A stretch of DNA of 64,000 bases from the NCBI RefSeq assembly GCF_001179985.1, contig NZ_CVSI01000058.1:124001-188000 (forward strand), read 5' to 3'. The position numbers and the translations under genes were made by a program. The first letter of the stretch is position 1; every line of letters starts with the position of its first letter. A model generated the notes under the pieces. That model was not told where the DNA came from and did not search any database. It worked only from the letters and a program-made list of their open reading frames with translations. This document shows, one piece after another, positions 1 to 7,273 of this stretch. Source of the DNA: Candidatus Pelagibacter communis (GTDB lineage Bacteria; Pseudomonadota; Alphaproteobacteria; Pelagibacterales; Pelagibacteraceae).

Positions 1-80
1 AGATTCTATTTAAAATACTTTTATTTTTGATCTCTTTATACTTTAAAAATTAGCTTATCTACTGTAATAGTATTCAAATT

Positions 81-157
<77 letters not shown>

Positions 158-160
158 TTT

Positions 161-448
161 ATGACAAAGAAAAAAGCAAAAATATATAAACCTACCAAAA
201 CATCAATGCAATCGGGTATTGGCAAAACTAAAAGGTGGATACTTGAATATATTGACGATTCGATATCTATTAACCCTTTAATGGGTTGGGAAAGCTCAAC
301 AAATACTCTATCTGAATTAAAACTTTTTTTTGATACTAAAGATCAAGCAATAGAATATGCTAATAAAAATAAAATTGAATTTGTTTTAATTGAAAATAAT
401 CAAAGATCTTTTGTTAAAAAATCGTATACTGACAATTTTTTAGAATAA
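161..448 (+). CDS. NADH dehydrogenase (complex I) NDUFS4-like accessory subunit
   Basis: A 95-residue protein of the ETC complex I subunit conserved region family, the bacterial counterpart of mitochondrial NDUFS4, an accessory protein on the peripheral arm of NADH:ubiquinone oxidoreductase. The family pattern is visible: an N-terminal A-x-IYKP-x-KTSMQSG stretch (residues 6-19), W26, the GW pair at 42-43 followed by Ser/Thr-rich residues, and a conserved A-x-x-YA helix near 63-67. Length is normal for the short bacterial form. It begins three bases after tRNA-Pro, and its stop codon abuts the next start codon, so the two genes are probably co-transcribed. No other complex I gene lies nearby. 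Confidence 0.85.
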   Translation: MTKKKAKIYKPTKTSMQSGIGKTKRWILEYIDDSISINPLMGWESSTNTLSELKLFFDTKDQAIEYANKNKIEFVLIENNQRSFVKKSYTDNFLE

Positions 449-1438
449 ATGTTTAAATTTTTTACAAATAAAAGGTGGTATCCTTGGAGCATATTTGGTT
501 CATTAATAATATTAGTTTCTACATGGTACCAAGTTCAACTTGACGTAATGATTAATGAATGGTTCGGTGAATTTTATGATACTTTACAAAAGGCCTTAAC
601 AACCCCTAACTCAGTATCAGAGAAAGAGTTTATATCTTATCTTTTAACATTTGCTAAAATTGCTGGTGTGTGGATGGTTATTTCTGTCGCTACAGATTAT
701 TTTACTAGTCATTGGACGTTTAGATGGAGAACAGCAATGGCTGATTATTACCATGAAAATTGGTATAAAGCTCGTTTAACAGAAGGGGCTTCACAGAGAG
801 TTCAAGAAGATACTTTAAAATTTGCGAGGATTATGGAAGGTTTGGGTGTGGAGCTTCTAAGAAGCTTAATGACACTCGTTGCGTTTTTACCAATATTGTG
901 GGGATTATCAAAACAAATTACCATGTTACCTTTTTTTGGTGAAGTTAATCATGCTTTAGTTTGGGTTGCTATAGTATCAGCCTTAGGTGGAACGTTATTA
1001 CTAGCTGCTGTTGGATTTAAATTACCTGGAATTGAATATGATATTCAAAAAGAAGAGGCAGCTTATAGAAAAGAACTAGTATTAGGAGAAGATAATATAA
1101 ATAATGCAGGATCAAGTAGTGTAAATTTTTTGTATGGAAACGTTCGTAAAATTCATTTTAAAATGTACTTTCACTATTTATATTTTAATGCAGTTAAATG
1201 GAGTTATTTGCAAGGTATGGTAATTGTACCATATGTAGCTTTAGCCCCAACAATAGTCACAGGAGCTATCACGTTAGGATTTGTTCAACAAATTGCAAGA
1301 GCTTTTAACAAGGTAGAAAACTCATTACAATATTTAGTAAGGAGTTGGCCAATAATAGTAGAGTTAATTTCTGTTCAAAGAAGATTGTCAGAATTTGAAA
1401 CTAAATTAAATAATGTGCCTGATGAAGTAAAAGCTTAA
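449..1438 (+). CDS. SbmA/BacA-like peptide transporter family membrane protein
   Basis: A 329-residue inner-membrane protein of the SbmA/BacA-like family. E. coli SbmA and rhizobial BacA import peptide antibiotics and modified peptides using the proton gradient. Hydrophobic segments lie near residues 14-30, 65-82, 137-155, 168-190 and 254-282. Family signatures are the FRWRTAMADYY stretch (91-101), QRVQED (116-121) and the EEAAYRKELVLGEDN block (about 202-216). It is shorter than the roughly 400-residue relatives but has no obvious internal break. It starts directly after the previous stop and overlaps glpX by one base (TAATG). The natural substrate cannot be read from the sequence. Confidence 0.85.
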   Translation: MFKFFTNKRWYPWSIFGSLIILVSTWYQVQLDVMINEWFGEFYDTLQKALTTPNSVSEKEFISYLLTFAKIAGVWMVISVATDYFTSHWTFRWRTAMADYYHENWYKARLTEGASQRVQEDTLKFARIMEGLGVELLRSLMTLVAFLPILWGLSKQITMLPFFGEVNHALVWVAIVSALGGTLLLAAVGFKLPGIEYDIQKEEAAYRKELVLGEDNINNAGSSSVNFLYGNVRKIHFKMYFHYLYFNAVKWSYLQGMVIVPYVALAPTIVTGAITLGFVQQIARAFNKVENSLQYLVRSWPIIVELISVQRRLSEFETKLNNVPDEVKA

Positions 1439-2388
1439 TGGACATTGAAGAAAAATTTTTAAAAGAATTTGTTAAAGTTACACAACAAGCATCAATAGCA
1501 ACACTTCCCAAAATTGGAAAAAAGAACAAAAATGAAGTGGACAAACTTGCAACAGATGCCATGAGAAAAGTTTTAAACAATATTGAAATGAAGGGAAGAG
1601 TTGTAATAGGAGAGGGAGAAATAGATGAAGCCCCAATGTTATATATTGGTGAAATTTTAGGAAATAATGACTTTCCAGAAATAGACATCGCTGTTGACCC
1701 CTTAGAGGGTACAAATTTTGCTGCTAATAATTTACCCGGGGCTTTGTCAGTTATTGCCGCTTCATACAAAAATAATTTATTAAATGCTCCAGAAACTTAT
1801 ATGAATAAAATAGCTTACGGATCTGATATAGAAAAAGGGGTTATTGATTTAGACTATGATTTTTCAAAAAATATAAAAAATTTGGCTGATTTTAAAAATA
1901 AAAAACTTGAGGACATAACTATATGTATTTTAGACAGATCTAGGCATAAAGATATTATTGAAGAAGCTGAAAAATTAAAACTAAAAACTAAATTAATTTC
2001 TGACGGAGATGTTTCAGGCGCACTATTAGTAACAGACAAAAAATATGAAGTAGATCTTTTTTTAGGTATAGGTGGTGGACCAGAAGGTGTTTTAGCTGCA
2101 TGTGCACTTGATGCTTATAATTGTGGTTTTCAAGGTCGATTTATATTTGATGATGATATTGCAACTAAAAGAGCAAAAGATATGGGCATCGTTGATTTAG
2201 AAAAAAAATATGAATTAAAAGATATTGTTAGAGGAGACAGCATATTCTGTGCTACGGGAATTACAAACGGCGAATTAGTCAAAGGTATAGAAATATCTGG
2301 TGATTATTTTATGACAGATACTTTTGTTACTCACAAAAGCAGGAACATTAAAAAAAAAATACAAGAGAAAGTACAAAAAATTACATGA
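1438..2388 (+). CDS. glpX: Class II fructose-1,6-bisphosphatase GlpX
   Basis: A 316-residue class II FBPase that hydrolyses fructose 1,6-bisphosphate to fructose 6-phosphate in gluconeogenesis. Diagnostic motifs are IGEGEIDEAPMLY (57-69), the metal-binding DPLEGT (87-92), a DRSRH stretch near residue 165 and GIGGGPEGVLAA (about 211-222). Length matches the family. It is coupled on both sides: TAATG overlap with the transporter upstream and ATGA overlap with recJ downstream. In many alphaproteobacteria glpX sits in a hom-glpX-recJ run; here hom is about 9.6 kb away on the other strand, beyond the accessory region. Confidence 0.97.
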   Translation: MDIEEKFLKEFVKVTQQASIATLPKIGKKNKNEVDKLATDAMRKVLNNIEMKGRVVIGEGEIDEAPMLYIGEILGNNDFPEIDIAVDPLEGTNFAANNLPGALSVIAASYKNNLLNAPETYMNKIAYGSDIEKGVIDLDYDFSKNIKNLADFKNKKLEDITICILDRSRHKDIIEEAEKLKLKTKLISDGDVSGALLVTDKKYEVDLFLGIGGGPEGVLAACALDAYNCGFQGRFIFDDDIATKRAKDMGIVDLEKKYELKDIVRGDSIFCATGITNGELVKGIEISGDYFMTDTFVTHKSRNIKKKIQEKVQKIT

Positions 2389-4070
2389 TATCTGTCTCAG
2401 GAAATAAATGGTCTGAGAGAAAATTAAATAATAGGATTATTGAAAAAATATCTGTAGATAATAACTTATCATACGATTTATCAAAACTCATTTTAGATAG
2501 AAATTATTCATTTGATGAGATAAAAGAATTAGATAACGAATTTCAATTAAATAATCCCTTTTTTAATAACAAGGACTTTTTGAAAGCTAAAAATTTATTA
2601 ATAAACATTATTAAAAAAAAGGAATTAGTTTTAGTTTATGGTGATTATGATGTTGATGGAGTTTGTTCTACTGCAATTTTAGTAAATTTTTTAAATTATA
2701 TTAAAATTCCAAATTATTATTTAATTCCAAATAGATTCGATGATGGATATGGTCCTAATTTAGACTTAATAAAAAAAAACTTAAAAAAAAATACAAAAAT
2801 TGTAATTTTTGTAGATTGTGGGAGTAATTCTACAGAAATTGTTAATTTTTTAAAAAAAAAAAAAATAGAAGTATTAATAATAGACCATCATCATATTAAC
2901 AATAAAATTTCATCAACATTAAATATGATAAATCCGATGAAAAATCCCAAAGATTATATGGGACAGAATATTTGTGCTGCTGCATTAACCTTTTATTTAA
3001 TAAATTTTTTGAATAATGAATTAAAAAAAAAAATTAATATTTATGATTTTCTTTTTTTTGCACTTTTAGGAACTATTTGTGACCTTATGCCCTTAAGACA
3101 TTCAAATAAACATATTTCAAAGATTGCTTTAAATAAATTTAATAAAATTGAAAATCCAGGTATTAAACAGTTATTAAACTTCTTATCTTTAAAGAGATCA
3201 GTCAACTATACAGATATTTCTTATTCTATAGGTCCAATGATTAATTCACCAGGTAGACTAAAAGATGCAAAACTTTCTGTTGAATTACTTTGTTCAAAAA
3301 ATTTAAATAGAATTAAAAAAATCGTAGAAGAAATACAAATTTTAAATCTTAAGAGAAAAAAAATTGAAAATTTTTGTATTAACCTTATAGATTTAAAAAA
3401 ATACGAGAATAATAAAGAAGTCATATTCGAAGAAAATGAATTATTTCACGAAGGTATTTTGGGTATTATTGCAGGTAAATTAAAAGACAAATTAAATAGA
3501 CCTGCTTTTGTAATCACAAAGTCTTTTAATTTTTATAAAGGTTCAATTCGATCTACTCGTCAATTTAAATTAAATAATTTATTAAATAAATTATTAAATT
3601 TTAAACTTATAGAAAGTGGGGGAGGTCATAATATGGCTGCTGGTTTTGTAGTAAAAAAAGAAAATTTAATTAAATTAAAAGAATTCATAAATACAGAATA
3701 TCGAAAGTCAAAAAAAATAAATACTTTTTATTATGATTTTAAAAAATTATTACCCAAAGATGATTCTTCTATCTTTATTGATTTAAAGAAATTAGAACCT
3801 TTTGGTCACGATAACCAACAGCCGTTATTTTTATTTGAAAATCTTAAGTCTATTAAAACAAAAATTATTAATAATCGACACATAAATTGTATTTTAAAAA
3901 ATAAAGAAAAAAGATCATTTCAATCGATCGCATTTGACGCAGTTAATACATCAATTGGTAATTATTTAGTTAATTATAAAAAAAAATTTAGTTTAATTGG
4001 CACTATTGATCAATATTTTTGGGATGGTAAAAAAAAAAATCAAATTATTATAAAAGATATATTGATATAA
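2385..4070 (+). CDS. recJ: Single-stranded-DNA-specific exonuclease RecJ
   Basis: A 561-residue 5'-3' single-strand exonuclease of the DHH family, acting in recombination and mismatch repair. The N-terminal catalytic domain carries the YGDYDVDG motif (85-92), an Asp-containing FVDCGSNS stretch near 145 and the IDHHH motif near 166-170. The DHHA1 subdomain shows GGGHNMAAGF near residue 417, followed by the C-terminal OB-like part. Length is normal for RecJ. The start codon overlaps the glpX stop as ATGA. The gene ends the operon, and tRNA-Glu begins 50 bp downstream. Confidence 0.97.
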   Translation: MISVSGNKWSERKLNNRIIEKISVDNNLSYDLSKLILDRNYSFDEIKELDNEFQLNNPFFNNKDFLKAKNLLINIIKKKELVLVYGDYDVDGVCSTAILVNFLNYIKIPNYYLIPNRFDDGYGPNLDLIKKNLKKNTKIVIFVDCGSNSTEIVNFLKKKKIEVLIIDHHHINNKISSTLNMINPMKNPKDYMGQNICAAALTFYLINFLNNELKKKINIYDFLFFALLGTICDLMPLRHSNKHISKIALNKFNKIENPGIKQLLNFLSLKRSVNYTDISYSIGPMINSPGRLKDAKLSVELLCSKNLNRIKKIVEEIQILNLKRKKIENFCINLIDLKKYENNKEVIFEENELFHEGILGIIAGKLKDKLNRPAFVITKSFNFYKGSIRSTRQFKLNNLLNKLLNFKLIESGGGHNMAAGFVVKKENLIKLKEFINTEYRKSKKINTFYYDFKKLLPKDDSSIFIDLKKLEPFGHDNQQPLFLFENLKSIKTKIINNRHINCILKNKEKRSFQSIAFDAVNTSIGNYLVNYKKKFSLIGTIDQYFWDGKKKNQIIIKDILI

Positions 4071-4120
4071 ATTCTTTAAACTTGATTAATATTTTTTTTT
4101 GCAATAAAAGACTGTTTTTT

Positions 4121-4195
4121 GGTCCCTTCGTCTATCGGTTAGGACACATGGTTTTCATCCATGAAAGAGGGGTTCGATTCCCCTAGGGACCGCCA
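4121..4195 (+). tRNA. tRNA-Glu (anticodon TTC)
   Basis: Acceptor stem GGTCCCT (4121-4127) pairs with AGGGACC (4185-4191), followed by discriminator G and encoded CCA (4193-4195). Anticodon stem CATGG/CCATG encloses loop TTTTCAT, anticodon TTC at 4154-4156. Its last 36 bases are repeated at 4837-4872, so this tRNA is the insertion site of the small element described below. Confidence 0.97.
4160..4195 (+). repeat. Left att-like core: 3' part of tRNA-Glu
   Basis: These 36 bases, from the 3' strand of the anticodon stem to the CCA, recur identically at 4837-4872. A duplication of a tRNA 3' end up to the CCA is the classical mark left by a tyrosine recombinase that integrates an element and restores the tRNA. 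Confidence 0.88.
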
Positions 4196-4198
4196 CTA

Positions 4199-4216
4199 GT
4201 TGCTAGATACAGCAAC
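4199..4216 (+). terminator. Small hairpin just downstream of tRNA-Glu
   Basis: GTTGCT (4199-4204) pairs with AGCAAC (4211-4216) across a 6-nt loop, starting three bases after the CCA. There is no clear T-run after it, so it may be a weak terminator or processing signal for the tRNA transcript, or simply part of the element end. Confidence 0.3.
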
Positions 4217-4250
4217 ACTTATTTAAATAATTGTGCTAAAAATTTCTCAC

Positions 4251-4271
4251 TGGGCACACTGTGGGCACACT
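4251..4271 (+). repeat. Paired TGGGCACACT repeats, left end of element
   Basis: Two direct copies of TGGGCACACT (4251-4260 and 4262-4271) separated by one G. A near-identical pair lies at 4758-4777. The left pair starts 55 bp from the left core and the right pair ends 59 bp before the right core. This is how arm-type integrase binding sites flank a core site; that role is an inference. Confidence 0.6.
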
Positions 4272-4273
4272 GG

Positions 4274-4279
4274 TATAAT
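4274..4279 (+). promoter_or_regulatory. TATAAT -10 element, probably leaderless
   Basis: A perfect TATAAT ends six bases before the ATG at 4286, so the expected transcription start falls on or next to the start codon. No consensus -35 is seen upstream; the GGGCACACT repeats occupy that position. The mRNA would be leaderless. Confidence 0.5.
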
Positions 4280-4285
4280 CATTAA

Positions 4286-4729
4286 ATGAAAAAACTTTTA
4301 GGGATCGTGGTTCTAGGTTTGTTGATAAGTACTAGTTCTTTTAGTCAATCAATGGTCAGTCTTAAAACTTACATGGAGAAAAATTATAATGATAAAGATT
4401 TCATTTATTATACTTATTATAGATGTACGGCTGTTTTGAATTATGCAAGAAGATCTACAACAGATGAAGAATTACGAAATAAATTTAAGGAAGCCGCTAA
4501 TGCTATAATGTCTTTTAGCATGAGAGTATTGTCAAAAAATATGAAATTGGATGCTGAGATTGCAATTCAAAGAGTTACTGATCATGTTGAATTAATACAC
4601 AGAAATTATATTAAGGATGGATATGAGTATCACGCAAAAACTGGCAATTATTTGACACCATATATGAAATCAGATTTGCTAATTTGTAAAGAATTATTCG
4701 AACCAATTATGAAAGATATTTTAGAATAA
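4286..4729 (+). CDS. Small secreted protein of unknown function, cargo of the mini-element
   Basis: I do not recognise this 147-residue protein. It starts with a clear Sec signal peptide: MKK, a hydrophobic core to about residue 16, and a likely cleavage near 18-22. The mature part of about 125 residues is Lys/Glu/Tyr-rich and mostly helical in appearance, with only two cysteines (C47 and C134) that could form a disulfide in the periplasm. A YYTYYRC stretch lies at 41-47. It is the only intact gene between the duplicated tRNA-Glu ends. No ribosome binding site is visible and a TATAAT lies just upstream, so expression from a leaderless mRNA is likely. Predicted location: periplasm or outer surface. 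Confidence 0.75.
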   Translation: MKKLLGIVVLGLLISTSSFSQSMVSLKTYMEKNYNDKDFIYYTYYRCTAVLNYARRSTTDEELRNKFKEAANAIMSFSMRVLSKNMKLDAEIAIQRVTDHVELIHRNYIKDGYEYHAKTGNYLTPYMKSDLLICKELFEPIMKDILE

Positions 4730-4734
4730 CCTAA

Positions 4735-4794
4735 ATGAAAAAACTTTTAGTGATTGCGGGCACACTCTGGGCACACTTGATTCTAATTTTTTGA
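4735..4794 (+). pseudogene. Signal-peptide remnant of a second secreted-protein gene
   Basis: The first 16 coding bases and the three bases before them are identical to the start of the 147-residue gene: 19 bp at 4732-4750 equal 4283-4301. The reading frame gives a signal-like start (MKKLLVIAGTLWAH) and stops after 19 residues. The right-hand GGGCACACT pair lies inside it. It may be a truncated paralogue left by recombination between tandem copies, or a repeat with no coding role. Confidence 0.4.
4758..4777 (+). repeat. Paired GGGCACACT repeats, right end of element
   Basis: GGGCACACT (4758-4766) and TGGGCACACT (4768-4777) lie in direct orientation, separated by one base. They match the pair at 4251-4271 in sequence, spacing and orientation. 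Confidence 0.6.
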
Positions 4795-4836
4795 TTTTGA
4801 AGTTGAAAAAAGCTATAAAATACAATGTTAATGATT

Positions 4837-4872
4837 CATGAAAGAGGGGTTCGATTCCCCTAGGGACCGCCA
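4837..4872 (+). repeat. Right att-like core: displaced 3' end of tRNA-Glu
   Basis: A 36-bp exact copy of 4160-4195, including T-arm, acceptor 3' strand and CCA, but with no 5' half of a tRNA before it. It lies two bases before the ATG of the GIY-YIG gene, so it is the original chromosomal tRNA end displaced by the insertion. Confidence 0.88.
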
Positions 4873-4874
4873 GT

Positions 4875-5138
4875 ATGAAATATTACGTTTATTTAATAGT
4901 AACAACACATACAAAAAGTAAAAAGGGGCTTTCTTATGTTGGGTGCACAAATAATATTAAAAAAAGACTATTTTTACATAACAATTCTAAAGGTGCTAAA
5001 TTCACTAGAGGGAGATATTGGCAACTTGCTTATACTAAGGGGTATGAATCTAAAAATATTGCTTTAAAAGAAGAATATATACTTAAACACAATTATAAAT
5101 TAAGAACCAAAATTAAAAAACTTTTTTTAGATAAATGA
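4875..5138 (+). CDS. GIY-YIG domain endonuclease-like protein (UPF0213/YhbQ type)
   Basis: An 87-residue single-domain GIY-YIG protein. The GIY position reads YVYLI (4-8) and the YIG position YVGCTNN (21-27). The catalytic-type Arg (R31), His (H35), the family pattern KGAKFTRGR (39-47) and a downstream Glu in LKEEYILKH (64-72) are present. Members of this small-family branch have been linked to DNA repair or nuclease activity, but the substrate is unclear. It begins two bases after the displaced tRNA-Glu end, so the insertion put new sequence directly upstream. Its stop overlaps the next start as ATGA, making it the first gene of a five-gene coupled run. Confidence 0.88.
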   Translation: MKYYVYLIVTTHTKSKKGLSYVGCTNNIKKRLFLHNNSKGAKFTRGRYWQLAYTKGYESKNIALKEEYILKHNYKLRTKIKKLFLDK

Positions 5139-7249
5139 AGATATCTGTTTTACTTCCCTATAAAGAAAATTTTTCATCTGTTAATGCTGGCGCCGTCTCT
5201 CTATTTGTAAAAGATACTATTCAAAATAGTAAATTTTCTAAAAGTTCTTTTATTTTTGGAAATATGACCAATCAAAAACCTTTTCTTAAAAACTATATTA
5301 ACATTGAATTAAACAGATCATTAATACAAAGTAATTCAAAGAATTACATAGTTAAGTTTTTGGAAAAAGAAAAAAAAATAAATTCTGACATAATTGAAAT
5401 ACATAATAGACCGAATTACATTAAATTTTTAAATAACTTACAAAATAAAAAAATTATTTTGTATTTTCATAATGACCCATTATCAATGAATGGATCTAAA
5501 TCAGTAGCAGACAGATTATTTTTATTAAATAAAATTGATAAAATTTTATTTAATAGTGAATGGTCTCAAGAACGATTTTTTATCGACATTGACAATAAAA
5601 AACTACTTAAACAAAAAACATCAGTTTGTTATCAGTCAACAAATAGAACTAAAATAAATTTTACCAAAAAAAAAAATTTAATTTCTTTTATAGGTAAATT
5701 AAATAGTGCAAAAGGCTATGATATTTTTGGAAAAACAATTATTAAAATTTTGAATAAATATAAAAACTGGAAAGCAATAGTAATTGGAGATGAACCAAGA
5801 GAGAAATTATTTTTTGAGCACAAAAATCTAAAAATTTCTGGTTATGTCAAACACGAAAAAGTATTAAATATTTTAAAAAAAGTTAGTATTTCTGTGGTTT
5901 GTTCGAGATGGGAAGAGCCTTTCGGTAGAACAAGTTTAGAGGCTGCTAGCAGGGGTTGCGCTGTAATCATAAGCAACAGGGGAGGATTACCTGAAACTTC
6001 TAAAAATGCTTTAATTTTAAAAAATCTTTCTTCAGAAGAATTATATAAAAAAATTGAAAGTCTTATTTTAAATAATAAATTATTACTAAAATACCAAAAA
6101 CTTAATTATAAAAATTTTGAGTTTGATCATGAGTATATTTCTAATTTAATTGATGAGATAAGAGATACATTTGTTGTCAATAAAAAATTTTATACCCATA
6201 AAGATCACTCTTTTAAAATTATGCATATAACTAATTTAAACGAGCGGTTTGATGGTAGGCTACATTACAATACTGGGCGTAGACTTAATAATGGTTTTAT
6301 AAGAAATGGTCACAATGTCTTAACATTAAGTGATAGAGATATTATTCATAATTATAAAAGTTTAAAAGATTTTTCTGGCAAACAGACCTTACAAAATAAA
6401 ATTATCGAATCATTCAATAATTTTAAACCAGATATAATAATTTTGGGACACGCTGATAGAGTTTTAAATTCAACATTATCGAAGATTAAAGACATCAATA
6501 AAAATGTAATTTTTTCTCAGTGGTTTTTAGACCCGTTATCAAAATTTGGACCAGATCATAAAAGTAATTCAAAAAGAATTTTAGATAAAATTAATTTTTT
6601 AGATACTACTTTTTTGACAACAGATCCATCTGCCTTATCTATAAATATACCTAACTCTTATTTCATGCCAAATCCTGCAGATAACTCATTTGAAACGTTA
6701 AATAACTTTAATAAAAATTGTCCATTTGATGTCTTTTTTGCAATGAGTCATGGCGTTCATAGAGGTCAATTAAAGTCAGGAAAAGGTGATGATAGAGAAA
6801 ATTTTATAAATAGACTAATTAATTTAAACAAAAATATAAAATTTGATGTTTATGGAATGAATAATGTTCAACCTATTTGGGCAGATCAGTTTATTAAGAA
6901 AATAGCCAATTCTTACATGGGATTAAATTTAAGCAGAGGAAAGCCTATAAAGTATTACAGCAGTGATAGAATAGTGCAGCTAGTCGGAAATGGTTTACTA
7001 ACATTTATAGATGAAAAAACTTTATTGACTGATTTTTTTTCAAATAAAGAAATTATCTTTTATAAAGATATCCATGACCTTAGTAATAAATTAAATAAAT
7101 ATAAAATTGATAAAAAAGAAGGAAAAAAAATAGCAAAAAATGGTAAAAAAAAATATTTAAAATATTTTAATTCAGATATCGTGTCTGAATATATTTTGTC
7201 TAAATCTTTTGACTATAAAATGAAAAAAACCGCAATTTGGAATCATTAA
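5135..7249 (+). CDS. Two-domain glycosyltransferase (GT4-like plus CgeB-like)
   Basis: A 704-residue cytoplasmic protein with two glycosyltransferase units. Residues 1-345 look like a GT-B/GT4 enzyme: an acceptor-side NAGAVSL stretch (17-23), HNDP near 112, a domain-2 start FIGKLNSAKGYD (185-196), and the nucleotide-sugar motif with E261 and E269 spaced E-x7-E followed by a Gly-rich NRGGLPE. Residues 361-700 restart with a Rossmann-like IMHITNLNERFDG and resemble CgeB-type glycosyltransferases. No membrane segment is evident. It is coupled to the nuclease gene upstream and lies 24 bp before an FkbM methyltransferase. A role in surface polysaccharide or glycan synthesis is likely; the sugar cannot be determined. 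Confidence 0.85.
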   Translation: MKISVLLPYKENFSSVNAGAVSLFVKDTIQNSKFSKSSFIFGNMTNQKPFLKNYINIELNRSLIQSNSKNYIVKFLEKEKKINSDIIEIHNRPNYIKFLNNLQNKKIILYFHNDPLSMNGSKSVADRLFLLNKIDKILFNSEWSQERFFIDIDNKKLLKQKTSVCYQSTNRTKINFTKKKNLISFIGKLNSAKGYDIFGKTIIKILNKYKNWKAIVIGDEPREKLFFEHKNLKISGYVKHEKVLNILKKVSISVVCSRWEEPFGRTSLEAASRGCAVIISNRGGLPETSKNALILKNLSSEELYKKIESLILNNKLLLKYQKLNYKNFEFDHEYISNLIDEIRDTFVVNKKFYTHKDHSFKIMHITNLNERFDGRLHYNTGRRLNNGFIRNGHNVLTLSDRDIIHNYKSLKDFSGKQTLQNKIIESFNNFKPDIIILGHADRVLNSTLSKIKDINKNVIFSQWFLDPLSKFGPDHKSNSKRILDKINFLDTTFLTTDPSALSINIPNSYFMPNPADNSFETLNNFNKNCPFDVFFAMSHGVHRGQLKSGKGDDRENFINRLINLNKNIKFDVYGMNNVQPIWADQFIKKIANSYMGLNLSRGKPIKYYSSDRIVQLVGNGLLTFIDEKTLLTDFFSNKEIIFYKDIHDLSNKLNKYKIDKKEGKKIAKNGKKKYLKYFNSDIVSEYILSKSFDYKMKKTAIWNH

Positions 7250-7273
7250 TTTAATAAACATAAAATTGAAATA

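Larger units (their letters stand above)
4196..4872 (+). mobile_element. 677-bp mini-element inserted in tRNA-Glu, no integrase
   Basis: The insertion lies between the intact tRNA-Glu and a displaced 36-bp copy of its 3' end. It carries one gene for a small secreted protein (4286-4729) and a 20-codon signal-peptide remnant (4735-4794). Two head-to-tail copies of a GGGCACACT repeat lie about 55-60 bp inside each end. There is no integrase, replication or packaging gene, so the element must be a deletion remnant or must be moved by a recombinase in trans. The displaced tRNA end sits two bases before the GIY-YIG gene, which shows the ancestral junction. Pelagiphages are known to integrate at tRNA genes, but no phage gene remains here. 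Confidence 0.72.

Noticed and set aside
1401-1769. Antisense open frame across sbmA/glpX, and similar long frames opposite hppA, relA, gatB and topA
   Set aside because: These lie wholly inside clearly identified genes, have no family resemblance and follow from codon bias on the other strand.
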